A DNA stretch of 64,000 nucleotides, from NCBI GenBank assembly GCA_023078555.1, contig CM041197.1, positions 7,534,842-7,598,841 on the forward strand. The letters run 5' to 3'. Under the pieces are notes generated by a model. The model ran no database searches. It was not told the DNA's origin and worked only from the letters and a program-made list of their open reading frames with translations. Position numbers and translations under genes: made by a program. Shown piece after piece: positions 24,101 through 36,121 of this stretch; the stretch's first letter is position 1, and each line of letters opens with the position of its first letter. This stretch comes from Ulva prolifera. Its lineage: Eukaryota; Chlorophyta; Ulvophyceae; Ulvales; Ulvaceae.

Positions 24101-25106
24101 CGCGGTGCTTGGCGTGCCCCCTCTGCAAGGCACATCTGCCTGCCGCACGCCACATGCAAATCTTGAATGGGAGGTGGCCTATCATGTCTGCATGGACGGC
24201 CTGGTCTTGACACGACGTACAGCCCCGCGACCTTTGCCGCAGAGGAGGAGGAGCTGTACACCTCGCCACGCTGTATTGATCGGTTAAGCCGGTGCCCCGG
24301 TATTGTGGGACAACGACCGAGTTCATATCCTGGCTTAGTGGGGTCATTTTGTGCATCTGATGCTCCATATTCCCTGTGTTTGATCCGTCCGATGTCTCGC
24401 CGAGATCGCGGTTTCGCTGTCGCAAGTGCATCCCTAATCCGTGCATCATGCAATGTACTTTTCAACGAACTCGTTGAACTTTCTTGGTGGTTTCTGGCAT
24501 CTGCAATGACGGCGATGGTGGCGCTGGTCCCACTGGCAGTGTCTGTTCAGAGAATACGATCAATGCGATATGATGGACGCATCCGATGCAGCCCGTTGGC
24601 CAACTTTGGCAGCAGATGTGCCGCAATTCCACTAATTGCTACAGTCCTAATGTTGAAGCCTGGTCTGTCTCTGCTGCTGGCTGCACAAGTGTAGCTTGGT
24701 TCTGAAAACGTTGTGAGCCCATCCTGAAACACCTTCATGGATGCACACACGCCCACATTGTGACCTCAAGACAATAGAGTTCCAGCTATAGTCCCATTCG
24801 CGGCCGTGCTGTGGTGCAACTTGCTCCGTGCGTGCTTTCCCACTGGAAAGCAGCAGGCATGTATGGTATGCTGAGACTGTCTACTGGGCTCGCTGTTAGA
24901 TAGGCTGGTACTCAGTCCTTTTCATATGTGACGCCTGGTAGGCAAGCACAAGTTCACCGATGTACCGCATTCAACATTTCCTTTCCATGTGTTGCCAGAA
25001 GCTGTGGTATGTGCAGATATAGCTCGAGGCATGCCACATCATAGCCTTCCCGGTAGGCGTTCCGTTTCATGCAAGGACGATGCAGAATTTGTGACTCGCC
25101 AAGCCT
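21184..25106. other. About 3.9 kb without a convincing gene
   Basis: Frames here are short and contradictory on both strands. Features seen are a GT-rich tract near 22255-22290, a CA-rich tract near 23120-23200, a palindrome GATGTGATGTGTG...CACATCACATC at 23438-23470, and a short inverted repeat near 21845-21912. The 175-residue frame at 24167-24694 has one hydrophobic stretch but no splice or motif support. This may be the divergent promoter region between minus-strand gene C and plus-strand gene F. Confidence 0.45.
22211..22248. repeat. Perfect 19-bp tandem duplication
   Basis: GAATGGCTGTCTCTGATCA occurs twice head to tail (22211-22229 and 22230-22248), followed by a GT-rich tract. Confidence 0.85.
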
Positions 25107-28100
25107 GAGGTAGAGGTTCTGCCATTTGAGTCCACCAGCGCCACGCTCCAGGAAGGTGGCAAGAAAGCCATGCTCCTCACCGCCGGCATCTCCATGTCCA
25201 ACAACCCAGAGGACGTGGAGGTGTGTCTCGCTCCCAATATTCGCACCTCATGCCTGCCCCAAGTTCGGCATGTAGTGAATGCAAAGTTTCATGCCATCGG
25301 CATCAGATCCCTTGCATTCCTTGCTGTCGCCTGGATTGTTCTGGCAGCCCTGCGGTAACTCGTGCTATCTGGCATGGTCCCTGGCTCCTAGAGCAGCATG
25401 TTGTGACACAGTGTGGTCCGCTGCAACACAGCGTGCAGTAGTAGTAGTGTGGGTCACCGCTACTGCTTCACTGTGATCTGTTGTGCACGCAGATTGCGAT
25501 GCCCGGTCTGACCACCAGTCTGGCCATCAGAGTGGATGCCGCGCTGGACTTGCTGTTGGACGGTGTCTTGACCTGAGACATACTTTGCTTGATTCTAGCA
25601 CGTATGTCTCTGTGTTACCTCAGTGTTTCCTCCGAGGTTTTGTAGTTGCAGCCATGTACCAAATTCCAGCTCCTCTCTGCAGACGGATCTCATTCTCGGG
25701 ATGATATCCTCATTTGTGTGCAGAAATGCTGCCAATGCCTATCCAACTGGAGCTGTGTGGAAGCAGATCAAGTCTGGGCAGCTACCTATGCGGTGCAGTG
25801 GCTCTGCTCCGTGGAGCCTCGCAGCGATGGGTGTCTCCTCGATTCGTCGCCACAATGCCTCGGCGTTCTGCACATACCCTCATCAGACCTGTGTGCCCTG
25901 ATGCAACGGTGCGGCACGCCCCGGCGCACGCTGCCTCCGCTTCCACATGTGTGCGTGGCCCCTGCGTGGGCGCAATCAAGCTGTGTGACTCGCTCTTTCG
26001 GCGGTCTACCTCATTTTTGCTGGTGACTGCGTCCATTGTGCGTCACACGTTGTTTTGCTGAGCTTTGCAAATCTGTTCAGTGCGCCATGGAACGCCATCG
26101 TGTAGTTTATTTAGGTCATACAGTCAACCAGGCGCTGTGTCGACCTGCAGTGGCATGGGTGTTCCTGATGCGTTCCGCATGGTCCTGCGATGCTGCCTGC
26201 CTCCCTGAGTTTGCCCTTCCAACAAAGCCAGCCGGCGGCTCAGCCGTACACCGCATGGGTACCAAGCTCGAGGTGATGTGGTAGAGTTTGGCAGGTGCCG
26301 CCAAATCAGGGACTGGCCGAAATTCATCTAGCACAGATGGATGGGCTGCTTGCTTTCAGTGGGTGTATGTATACTGACCCCCGTGACGGCCTCCCAGCCA
26401 ACCCACACCCGCTGAGCCGCGTGTCCCTTCAATCCGGATCTGGCTTGCAGGCAGGTGGACGCCGGCGCGGATCAGGTTCCCGTCGCGACCACCTCTCATG
26501 GTCAGGCTGATGAAGGTACGCGCGGCAGTCATGTCAGCGAATCTCTTTTCCACCGCCTGGTGTCCATTGCGAGAGAGCCCAGCACCTACAACAATGCCGC
26601 TAGACTCAACGAACTCTGCGTAGCACTGGAAGGCATCCCGGCCAGAAGTTCTCCCGCTGCAATGGCTGAAAACACGTTTGACGTCCTTGAGATCTGCGCA
26701 TGCATGCTGACCAACCGATACTCGGACAGCATCGTTGGACGCATGGGCACCGAGGATCAAGTCCGGGCGCCCGCGAAGTCCACTGAAGACTCTGCATTCC
26801 ATGGCTTGGTCAACGGATTCTCTTTCGGCGGGTTCCCTGGGGCCCCGGCACCAGCACCTGTGGCTGACGAAAGCACCAGCGCCACACCATCTCCTGGGCC
26901 CGCCGTGAGTCTCGCAGCTGCCGTTCTCGCCAGCATGTTTCGCCTCGCAACTGACACCCTATCCTACCTTAGTGACCCAAGTCGAGATGCGTTGAATGAA
27001 GTGCAGAGGCTGTTCATCCGGTGCGACACACACACTGGACTCGCGCATTGCTTCCGGCACCGATGATCCACTGACACACTTCAGTTCCTCTGGGAACCGT
27101 CAAAGGGTTTTCCTAGATCCCGAGTCGTCTGCTTCTGTGGCTGTGCCAGGGGCACCAGCCTCACCACTGAGGTCGATAAGGCTGCAGATTGCCTCGTGGG
27201 GCAGTGGGCACAGACCGGTGCCTCACAATAGCGGCGGCAGTACAGAATTTGAAGGCCCATGTGAAATGCTCCGTGACTGAACCTGGCCGGCTCAGTCCTC
27301 CTCCAACTGCCTCCTTGTGCATTGTGTGCTGATGTGCATTCTGTCAAGTGTGAGCCGATTCACATTCTGGGCATGCCTGTAATCAACGCAGTGCTGGGTC
27401 GCCTTGTAGCTTTGGCGTGTCTGTCATCCGGCAATTAGTCCCGATTGTCTGGAGTTGTGATATGGGATCGAGTCCGATGACCCAAAACGCATGCCCTGCC
27501 TTTGACTGCTTGATTGCTGCTGTGCAGTGCATCGCCGCTTCTGGAGCGCGCCCCGCTTGGCTCCGGGGACGCCAGAGGTCAAGCCATGCAGAGCGTGGCC
27601 GATGACTTCCAGCCGGCGTGGCTGCTCGTGCTGCAATCTGTCATCAAAGCCTGTACGGCATTGCCTGAGACCGTCGAGCTTCACTGCTTTGAGGACCTGC
27701 GAACACAGTTCCACAAGGCTGTTGCGTGTACGTGGCGCCTCCCCCTGCTGATCATGCAGAATCTGCGGCTGGCTGCGCCAGGCTCCGGAAGTGGTGCGAT
27801 GCGCCCCTTGGACCCTGGACCCTGCTGTGTCTCTTGAGTTTGGGTCGCAGGGAAAAACTGATGCATGCATACCATGCACTGCCGGTGCACTTGCAGATGC
27901 CACCAGGCATATCGCATCGCACTGGAAGCGGTTGCTGCCTGGCGCTGACGGTCTCCCTTCAAGAAGCAGCTGTGCATGCCTGTAGCATGTGTTGCTGCAA
28001 CTGCATGCTTGCATTGATACCGGTTTGGGGCCAACGTGCCAAGCACTGGCACGCGCTGTGACTCACCGCTGCGGCTAGATGTCAACTCGGCGTGTGTGTG

Positions 28101-31100
28101 CAGATTCAAGTACTGAGCGAGAAGTTGTAGCTGAGCGCGTGAGTAACTCCTTGGGGGCACAGTACGGGCAGGCACAGCCGGCTCCGCGCGTCCAGATCTA
28201 CCTTGCAAGCCTGGACATCGCCTCGGTATTTCTCACAGCCGAAGTATGGGTCATGGGGAAGCCGAGCTGGGTATGTCTCCTGCATGGCACACCCGTGCCT
28301 GTACTGCAAACAGACCGTGCATGGTGTGTGGCGCCAACCTCACTGTGTGCTTGCGCCCTGCAGGAATGCCCACAGTGGCCACGAGATAACTACAGTGAGA
28401 GGGTGCGTGTTCAGACTTTTGCCGCACCTTACCGATTGCCTATATTCTGTGCGCATGTTTTCTGTGAGCACGTTCACGTGCCGCGACCCCGAATATCTAG
28501 ATCTGCTTCTTTTCTGTCGGTGTTTCCGTCGTGCACTACGCTGGACACTTTTGCCGTGGCAGGACACTTTTGCCGTGGCAGGACACTTTTGCCCTGAGGC
28601 TTCCGAATGCGTGGTCAACGGCATGTGAGATCAGTTTCAGCAGCTGAACTACCACCCAGCAGGGTTTTAGTATGTTCTGCAGCAGTCCAGTGCTCAGCTT
28701 TTGAATTGCATTGCAGTGTCTGCACTTGCGTGTCATGCTTCAGTCCGAGCCCTGGCTACTTCACGTGGCGCAAAAGCAGCCACCAGTTGGGGCATCATCT
28801 GCCCCATTTCTGCAACTGCTGAATTTGCAAAGTCTTGCAGGAGCGCCTCAGTGATGTCCTTGCGGATGTCTGGAGTGCATGCAGCAAGGCTGAGGCTGAC
28901 ACAACACGGTACAGTGCCATGACACTCGACAGGCTGCCACAGAGCGTGCGCCGTTACCTCTTCGCATACACTAAGATCGCACCGTCCAAGGTGAGCACCA
29001 CCTGGCCAGGCTACACGCTTCTGACGCCGCCGTAATGATTTCGGGTCTCCATCCTCTGCGATCATGCGCCCCAATTGTGCAGGTAGGAGTGTGTCCAAAG
29101 GTAGTCAACGTGCTTGCACAGCGGGCAATCATGCCGACAGCATTCGCCAGGAGGAAGGTGCGCGATGCAGCTTATGGACTCCCACCTGGGCTACTTTGCA
29201 TGCATGCCTTGGCCGCGATCCCACAGCCACTTTGCTGCATGCCTGTCACACAGTCTTCAACCCAATGTGGCCACCGGGAACGACATGCATTTAATACCAC
29301 ATGACCTTGAACACCGCAGGCAGCCTCGACCACATGCGGATTGAGCTTGTGTTGAAGACATCTTACAGTGCCAAGACTGTCGTTTGTTATGGTGCTCTGG
29401 TGCTTCTGCCATGTGGAGGTGATCGCACAACTGTGCTCATTTCCGGTCGGCCCCTCCGAAGGGAGCTGCCGTCCAGTGCTCCGCATCACCAGTTTCTTTG
29501 AGCTCACACACATGCAGGACCTCTGCATTGGCCCGGACCTCCACGTCCAGTCCACCCCGGACAACACCCAGGCCAAGGCAAACGCCGGCACAGGCGTGGT
29601 CGTCGTGGCGGTGACTCTCTTCGACATCCCGACAAGCCATAGTGGCTCCGCCCAGTCCTGGCAGACCTCTGGCCCTGGAAGCCACCTGGTGTGGCCTTGC
29701 TCCCCTGTCCTCACCTGCACCCTTTGCCTGCAGCAGGTGTCCTTGTCTGGCAGTCAGTGGCTGCGCAACTCCGGCCAGCCCAGCCGAAAATCTCACTAGT
29801 TTGTCATGGTTCTAGTATTTATGGAACCAATTCCCGACGTGTATGAAGTCATTGCAACTTGGCTCGAAGTCTTTGCTGTGCTGGCATTGTGTTTCGTATG
29901 TCACCGTTGTGCCACCTATAGCTATGATAGCATTGTCGCCTTTGCAGTAACAACTGCCATTCAGTGCATTCTCTTGGCACTGTCAGCATGGAGTCAAGTG
30001 TTTGCACATGTAAAGGCGTCCCCGCCTTGATATGCGGACCCCGCTCACCAAGCCTGATGCCTAATGCTGCAGTCCGGGACCTAGTTCTGAACTTTGACAG
30101 TGTGCTGTAGCACCTCTACTCCTGTCGCACAGTTCCAGCAAGACATGTGCCACGCGATCCCATTCTGAGGAATTCCATTCATGAGTGCAGTCTGATGGTA
30201 AGTTGGTGGCCAAGATCTTTCCACTGAGGTCCCTGCTGACCAACAAAGGCCATTCTCGCAGCAGCAACGCCCATGCCGCACACTCCGAGGCATTTGCACA
30301 TCTGTACATGCTGTCCCAGGCGCGGGGGATTCCCTTAGACGATGTCCGGAAGGAGCTCCTCGGGTCCCAAGTGGAAACCGCGGAGGGCGCCATGCATACG
30401 GCTGCTGGAGCACCACCTGCAAATGCGGCTAGAGGGGGCGCAGAAGCAGTCGGAGACGGAGGCGCGCAACGGTGTAGCTACATGCCGCCTCTGATGGGTG
30501 TGGACGTGAGTCCAGATGCTGCTGCGTGTCCTGAAGCCAGAGATCTGCTCGAGCAGCTGTTGCACAGTGAGGAGTGTCTGCCGGGCGAGGTGTGTTCCGG
30601 CCATGGTGTCCGCCCAGTTTCTGTGATTTCTTCTGCATCGCTGCATGTCAGGGGCAGAGGTGGGTCGCTGCAATGACTTCACATGGATCGGTCTGCTCCT
30701 CTTCATACTCAGGATCTAGCTTAATCTGTTTTCGTTCCGTGGCCTGGATGATCACCAATGGACTGACCCTGTACTCGTGCTCAGAGCCAAAGCATTGCAT
30801 GCACACGTCACGAGGATCGCTCTTCGGCCTGCCTCGGGCTGTGTTCCAACTTGTATTTCATGCCGTCCTGCCCCAAGATCGTGAGATGTATGTATGTCGT
30901 TCCCTGATGCAACCAGACCCTGATCAGGCATGTTACGCCATGTGAGGTCACTGGCGCGGTGAGGGTGCGCACTGGGGCCGCCTCAGCAGGGCTGGTCACC
31001 AGTGTTGGGTCATCGGGCCCGATCACATAGAACAATTCCGAATATCCACATCTAGTTTCGGGGTGACAGCCCTGAAAATGCTGCAAAGCGACGCAACACT

Positions 31101-34100
31101 GCTGGTCACATGCTGCTGCACAATGCAAGGCACGCCAACTGTTTTGCTGCATATGACTGTGCGCAGTGACTGGTCGTGATCGCTGCACCGATGGCACCTA
31201 CCAGAACGGAGATGGCTGCTTCTGTGGCCTGTCGCTCTTCCTGTTGTGTGCACGGCGTGTGTGTAAAATAAAGAAAACATGGGTTGCCTTCAACGTATTC
31301 TTAGGAAAACATTGACAACTCCGAAGGGACGGCTCCACACGCCAAAGGAGCTAGCATATCACCTGGTGTGTAGGCCTCTCATTCACGAAGCATATCCCAG
31401 AACAGGGTGTGCATGTGTGTGTGCACCACATGCATCTTCCTGGGTGTCACCAGGTCTGACAGGGTGCCCACGCTATGTGCAGTCCGTCAAGGCCGTGTGG
31501 GTGTTCACCCCATACTTCCCGGGCGGGACAGTCGCCGAAATGATTGAGCGGGTGCGCTCGCTCGCAGACAGCGGAGCTCCCCGCCTCTCCCCCAGGCACC
31601 TCAAACTGTTCTCGCCCACGAGCTCCGGGGGCCTCCCGGCTGCTGCGGAATTCCAGCTGAACTTTGCAGACTTCAGCCTGACGTGCCATGACAGCCCTGA
31701 GGAGGACACCGGGGGCATCCCAGACGAGGATGTGCTGCGATCCATCGCCGTGGAGCTGAACGCTGTGCAAAGAGACCTCAGCGAATCAAAGAACATGTTC
31801 ATGCCTGTCGGGTCGCAGGTGCGTGCCGGTGGTCCCCACTTTGGCATGTCACCCTGACGTCGCCTTGAATCACAACAGGAAGTAACACCTGCGCCCACAA
31901 TGACATCGGCCTGCCATGCATGAGATATTGCCTAGGTGCGCCCACAGGTGCAGTGCAGTGGCAGGTGCTCCGCTGCGGCGCTTGGACGGCGCTGAGCATG
32001 CTCGAAACCATCTTCTATCTTGCAATTGTGGTGCTTCGTCCCCAGGATCGGCGCTCCCGCGGGCACAGCTGGCTGCCTGTAGCCACCCAGTCTGAGTGCC
32101 GCCAGCAGCGCTTCGACGCATGCCCCTTCTCACTTTTAAATGTCGGCCGACTCCCCCACAGACCTCTGGGAATGCCGACAAGCATGCGATGACCTTGAAT
32201 CTGACACAGTCTCTTTGTGAAGGGAATGATCGCAGAAAAGCGAAGACAATTGAGTCAGGTGATCACTTCAATTGTAGACCACGGGTGGCCCGGCCAAGAC
32301 CAGGAGGCTGGGGATTGTTCTCAGGCAATGGCAGAGTGTCGCTTCACGCTGAGCTGGAAGCACAGGCTGCAGTTGATGCGTGACATGATGTACGGACTGG
32401 CGCAAACTCATGCGGGCAGCCTTCGTCCGGGTGAGTCCATCTTGTTGTTCACTCCATACCTCGGTGCTGGAGCCTTGCTTCGGGTCAAGGAACTGCTGAA
32501 GGTGCACTGTGCTGTTCCTGGAACTACAGACAGGCAGGTAGCACCGCAGGCATCAGTTGCATAGCACCGCCACCGCCAGAAAGGTAGCACTTGAAGTCCA
32601 TGTGCTGTCGCTGCACAGCGACCAAACACCACTTGGCATGCTCTTGTCTTTATGGCATGCAATCCCAGGAGCTGCAGTTTTCAACAAAAGCTCTTGTGCC
32701 GGGCCACGAGATCAGATTCTGCCCTTGTGCCCCCAATAACCTATCTACAGTCTTGTGTTGACTGTCATAGTTGCCAGCAGGGCACCTTGTACGCTTCCAG
32801 GGCCTCGCCATGCTCCATGGCCACAAACACCGACCAGCCACTACAAGCAAGTCCATCAGCTGTTCTCAAGTTGTGCCTGGGTGCAGAGTTGAGGGGAGAT
32901 TATGCGTTTTGCCACCTGGATCTGTCCCTCAACAACAGCATGCTGGTGTCTAACTCGGTCGTCCTGATAGACTGGGCAAACGCATGCCGCCGAGATGGTG
33001 ACGCAGGGGAGCACACCACCAGCGCTGCCTGCCACCTGGCAAAGACGATGGTGCGATTTTCATTGCAGATTGTGGCCTTTGTTTTGCAGCCTTGTATCGG
33101 AGCCTTCCTGCTACCCAGAATTAGTGCTCTCCCCATCTTGTCCTAGTAGTTTTGTATCGCAAATGGCATGGGGCTGCTCCTGGGGATGCTCTCGCGCATG
33201 CAGCGCCGAGTTGCCCTGTTGCAGCGGCACATATGAGCTTCAGACTTCTTGTAGTGATGCATGTGCTGCGAGCAGGTGGCAGACAAGCAGCTGCGACAGT
33301 CGGAGGATGCCGCCCCGATCCCAACTGCTGCAAACATCTCCGGCATGAGTCCCGGCCCCGCTGATCTAGACGAGCTTGAGGTGTCGACGGTGTCCTCTCT
33401 CTTTCTCTCAACCCAATGCCATCAACTCCTTCCATTGGTGCACTACACATTGTAAAAAAAAATATCCTGTGACTGCCAGCTGAACCATATACCATGTCAC
33501 CACGCCGAGTTGAGGCAGCAACAGCCAGAATGTCACCCCGGAGCCGCCCTGTGCACCCTGCTGCCTGTTTGTCATGCACCGCGGCATCCAAGGGGACAGC
33601 TCTGCAGCGGCCCTCACGCCGGTGGTCTGCAGGATTCATTGCAGCGGCCAAGCAGCACGCGCACTTGCCAGTGCAGCACCCACCTCGAGACCATCCTGGG
33701 AGCGCCAGAGCTTGTGCCGCTGACTCATGGACGCAGCGGTGACGGTGCGTTCTGCGCATCATGCATGCATGCATGTGCCGCCACACACCAGCTGAGCAAG
33801 CATGTTGCATGGGCAGTGCGCACTGCGTGAGCGCTGCTGTGCTGCCACTTGCTCGGTGTACACACAGCACCGCCGTCGCCACGTGAGGCTGTTCCAGGGG
33901 AGTTGCACACTCTATGCAAATGTTTGGCAGCCGTTTGTTCTGCAAGGGATGTGGGCTCAGTTCATGGTGTACCGTAGTCCTGCGTTGGTGCTGCTCATCA
34001 TTTCCGCGGTGCCGCCCACCTCTCCCTCGCCCTGTTTTTGGCGCCTTTGTTCATATATCACTCTCATTGCCTTTTTATTCTGGCCTCGCTCGCTGGAGGT

Positions 34101-35523
34101 GCCCAGTACTGGGTCGCTTTGCAGCGGTTCCAGGGTCACCACTTGGGAATTAGACCTGATAGTGCACAGTTATCTGCGTGTTCTCTAAGCGGTTTCTCTA
34201 CCTCCAGATTCCCGACATCCACCACGCATTGCCGCATGTCAAGCAGGCAGAAAGGTGCTACACGCTCGACCACCACACATGCGCTCATCCGCCCGATGTG
34301 GGCTCACCTGGCGGCTGTGCAGGGGGAACAAGCTCGGTTTCCCTCGGGAGCCAGCCGTCGCTGCGTGCACACAGCGCCACCACCTCGGGACCCATAGTGC
34401 ACCGGGGGTACCCCTCCGGGCCCATCCCGGAACATCAAGAGGTCCCTGACCCCGCTGCCTGCACACAGCTCTACATGCCTCCCCCTGCGAGGCCGAACCC
34501 GGCGCCCGCCATCGCCGGCCATGTCCATCGTGACCCGCCAGCTGTCGACCCACACGGCCTCGTGCCTGTGTTCAGACAGGGCCTGCCGCCACCCGGCAGC
34601 GGCACTGCAGCGAGCTCCGCGAAGACGTTGTTTGAGCGGCACGCCGCCCTGGATGTCTGGGCATGTGGCATTGGCTTCTGCGAGATCATTCGGCTCCGGC
34701 AGATCTGGGGGGGTCACTGCCGAAGCATGGCCGGCGGGGTTTACTGCCCTGACGGGAGCACTGGGGGGGGAGAGCTGATGGCACATCTGCTGCCGGGCGA
34801 GGACCAGTGGTGGATGCTCACGCCACCGCTGTTCAGCTGTGGACGAGACTGTGATGCCGATTGGTGCGCCTCTGATACCCACAAACTTCTCCAAAGACCC
34901 TATCGGTGTAGCTTGCTTACAGGCGTAGGATCCATTCAGTGTGTCTGGTTCCTGAAGCAGACACCTGTTTTGAGGGTTGTCCCTCAGCATCAGGGCGAGA
35001 CACGTTGTTTTCCCCGGTCACAAAGTGTGTGCGAATTGCTGACAGCGTGTAATTCTGCAAATATTAACTGCTGTGTGCAACTTTGTGCATGAGGATCATC
35101 AATCCAGGAACCTGCGCAGTCGACCGGCTGCTTTGCAGTGATCATGGATCATGTTGATCCATTATCGTGTCTTGCAGTGAACCTCATGCCTTCTGATATT
35201 TAAGACAGTCTGCTCAGACGCAAGCATCCACCTTTGCCACAAGCGTCATGTTGTCCAGCGGTGCTGTCCATGTCTGATCTTGCCAGCTTCCTTGAGCATG
35301 TCGGTGACAAGCCCAGTTCAGCCACATTGATGTACATGTGTGACAGTGTTGCTTACGCATGGCGCTGCTGAAGGGCTGGTTTGTGGAAAGATCTGCGGTG
35401 GTTGATTCTGAAGTGCATGCTGGTGGAAGAGCAGCACCGGTGGACCGCCCTGAATGTGTACACTGAGCTGAACACAATTTGCCAGAAGATGGAACCCGGT
35501 GGCCCGCTCTCGGGCCTACTGTG
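25107..35523 (+). CDS. Gene F: long multi-exon gene with a divergent kinase-like domain
   Basis: Probable plus-strand exons: about 25107-25219, 25493-25562, about 26450-27020, about 27579-27725, 28841-28990, 29083-29157, about 30198-30590, 31483-31818, about 32260-32430, about 32887-33000, about 33276-33378, about 34208-34700 and about 35385-35523 (stop). The first part is helical. Kinase features are LVAKIFPL (lysine at 30212-30214), a hinge VWVFTPYFPGGTVAEM, a catalytic loop FCHLDLSLNN (HxD kept, 32913-32921), IDWANA in place of DFG (32967-32978), DVWACGIGFCEII, and a final QHRWTALNVYTEL. The invariant Lys, Asp and Asp remain, so activity is possible, but the motifs are far from canonical. 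The loop recalls aminoglycoside/choline-kinase-like folds. Exon phases are not all verified, and two genes are possible. Confidence 0.55.
28542..28597. repeat. Three-unit 20-bp tandem repeat
   Basis: GGACACTTTTGCCGTGGCA recurs at 20-bp spacing, with the third unit diverging at its end. It lies in a presumed intron of gene F. Confidence 0.8.
31000..31101. mobile_element. Best-preserved hAT-type MITE copy, 102 bp
   Basis: Terminal inverted repeats are CAGTGTTGGGTC (31000-31011) and the complement of GACGCAACACTG (31090-31101), 11 of 12 matching. A perfect 8-bp target duplication CTGGTCAC flanks it (30992-30999 and 31102-31109). Size, CAGTG termini and the 8-bp duplication fit a hAT MITE. It sits in the gene F intron before the exon at 31483. 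Four other copies occur in this window. Confidence 0.85.
34104..34168. mobile_element. Partial hAT-type MITE copy, reverse orientation
   Basis: It begins CAGTACTGGGTCGCTTTGCA and carries CCAGGGTCACC and AATTAGACCTGA, all matching the family. The far terminus is unrecognisable and no target duplication is seen. It lies about 40 bases upstream of the gene F acceptor near 34207. Confidence 0.5.
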
Positions 35524-36121
35524 AAGAAGCGGGGCAATAGCTGCCAGCGCATGACTGAAGTGCTACTGTTGATGTGCATCTCATACAATCAAGCCTGTCG
35601 GGCGGTTCTCATGACACTGTGTGGCTGTCCGGGGTGCCAGGAACATAGTGTAACTATTCAAGCAATTGTATCGCAGCAGATCGTGTGCCTGCTGTCAGTC
35701 AGCACGTTAATAGGTAAGGTGTGCAGCCTGTTGTGCATACCCACTGCTGGTGGTTTAAGGGCTGAGCCATGGCATAGCAATGAAGCCGTACGGCACAACG
35801 TGAGAACACTGAACCTGAGCCACAGTGTTGTGTCTTTCTACGTCCCTTGTGCAGGTGTGGATGAAGTCAGCACTGCTGCAGGCAGCGTGGTTGCGTATAT
35901 TCTTTGACTTCAACTCAACTCAGGCATGGTCAGGTTTCCATTCCCATTATGCGTGAGTATCTGCATCAGGGCGGTAAAATGAATGTGTGCCCACTCTGCA
36001 CAGAGCATTGCACAGCTGCATCTGTTACATTGCACACAAAGATCCAGCCAGGGCGGACGTGTTGTTGGCACGCACAATAGACTCCGCAGTGCCATCATGA
36101 AATAGTAGCACGGGGCCGTAC

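Noticed and set aside
24167-24694. 175-residue plus-strand frame with a hydrophobic stretch
   Set aside because: Both strands are open, no splice signals or homology pattern; left as non-coding.
29806-30030. 74-residue hydrophobic plus-strand frame
   Set aside because: Lies between supported gene F exons without clear splice sites; probably intron, though a membrane exon is not excluded.
33121-33945. 274-residue minus-strand frame
   Set aside because: Antisense to gene F exons, low-complexity Cys/His composition, no motif.
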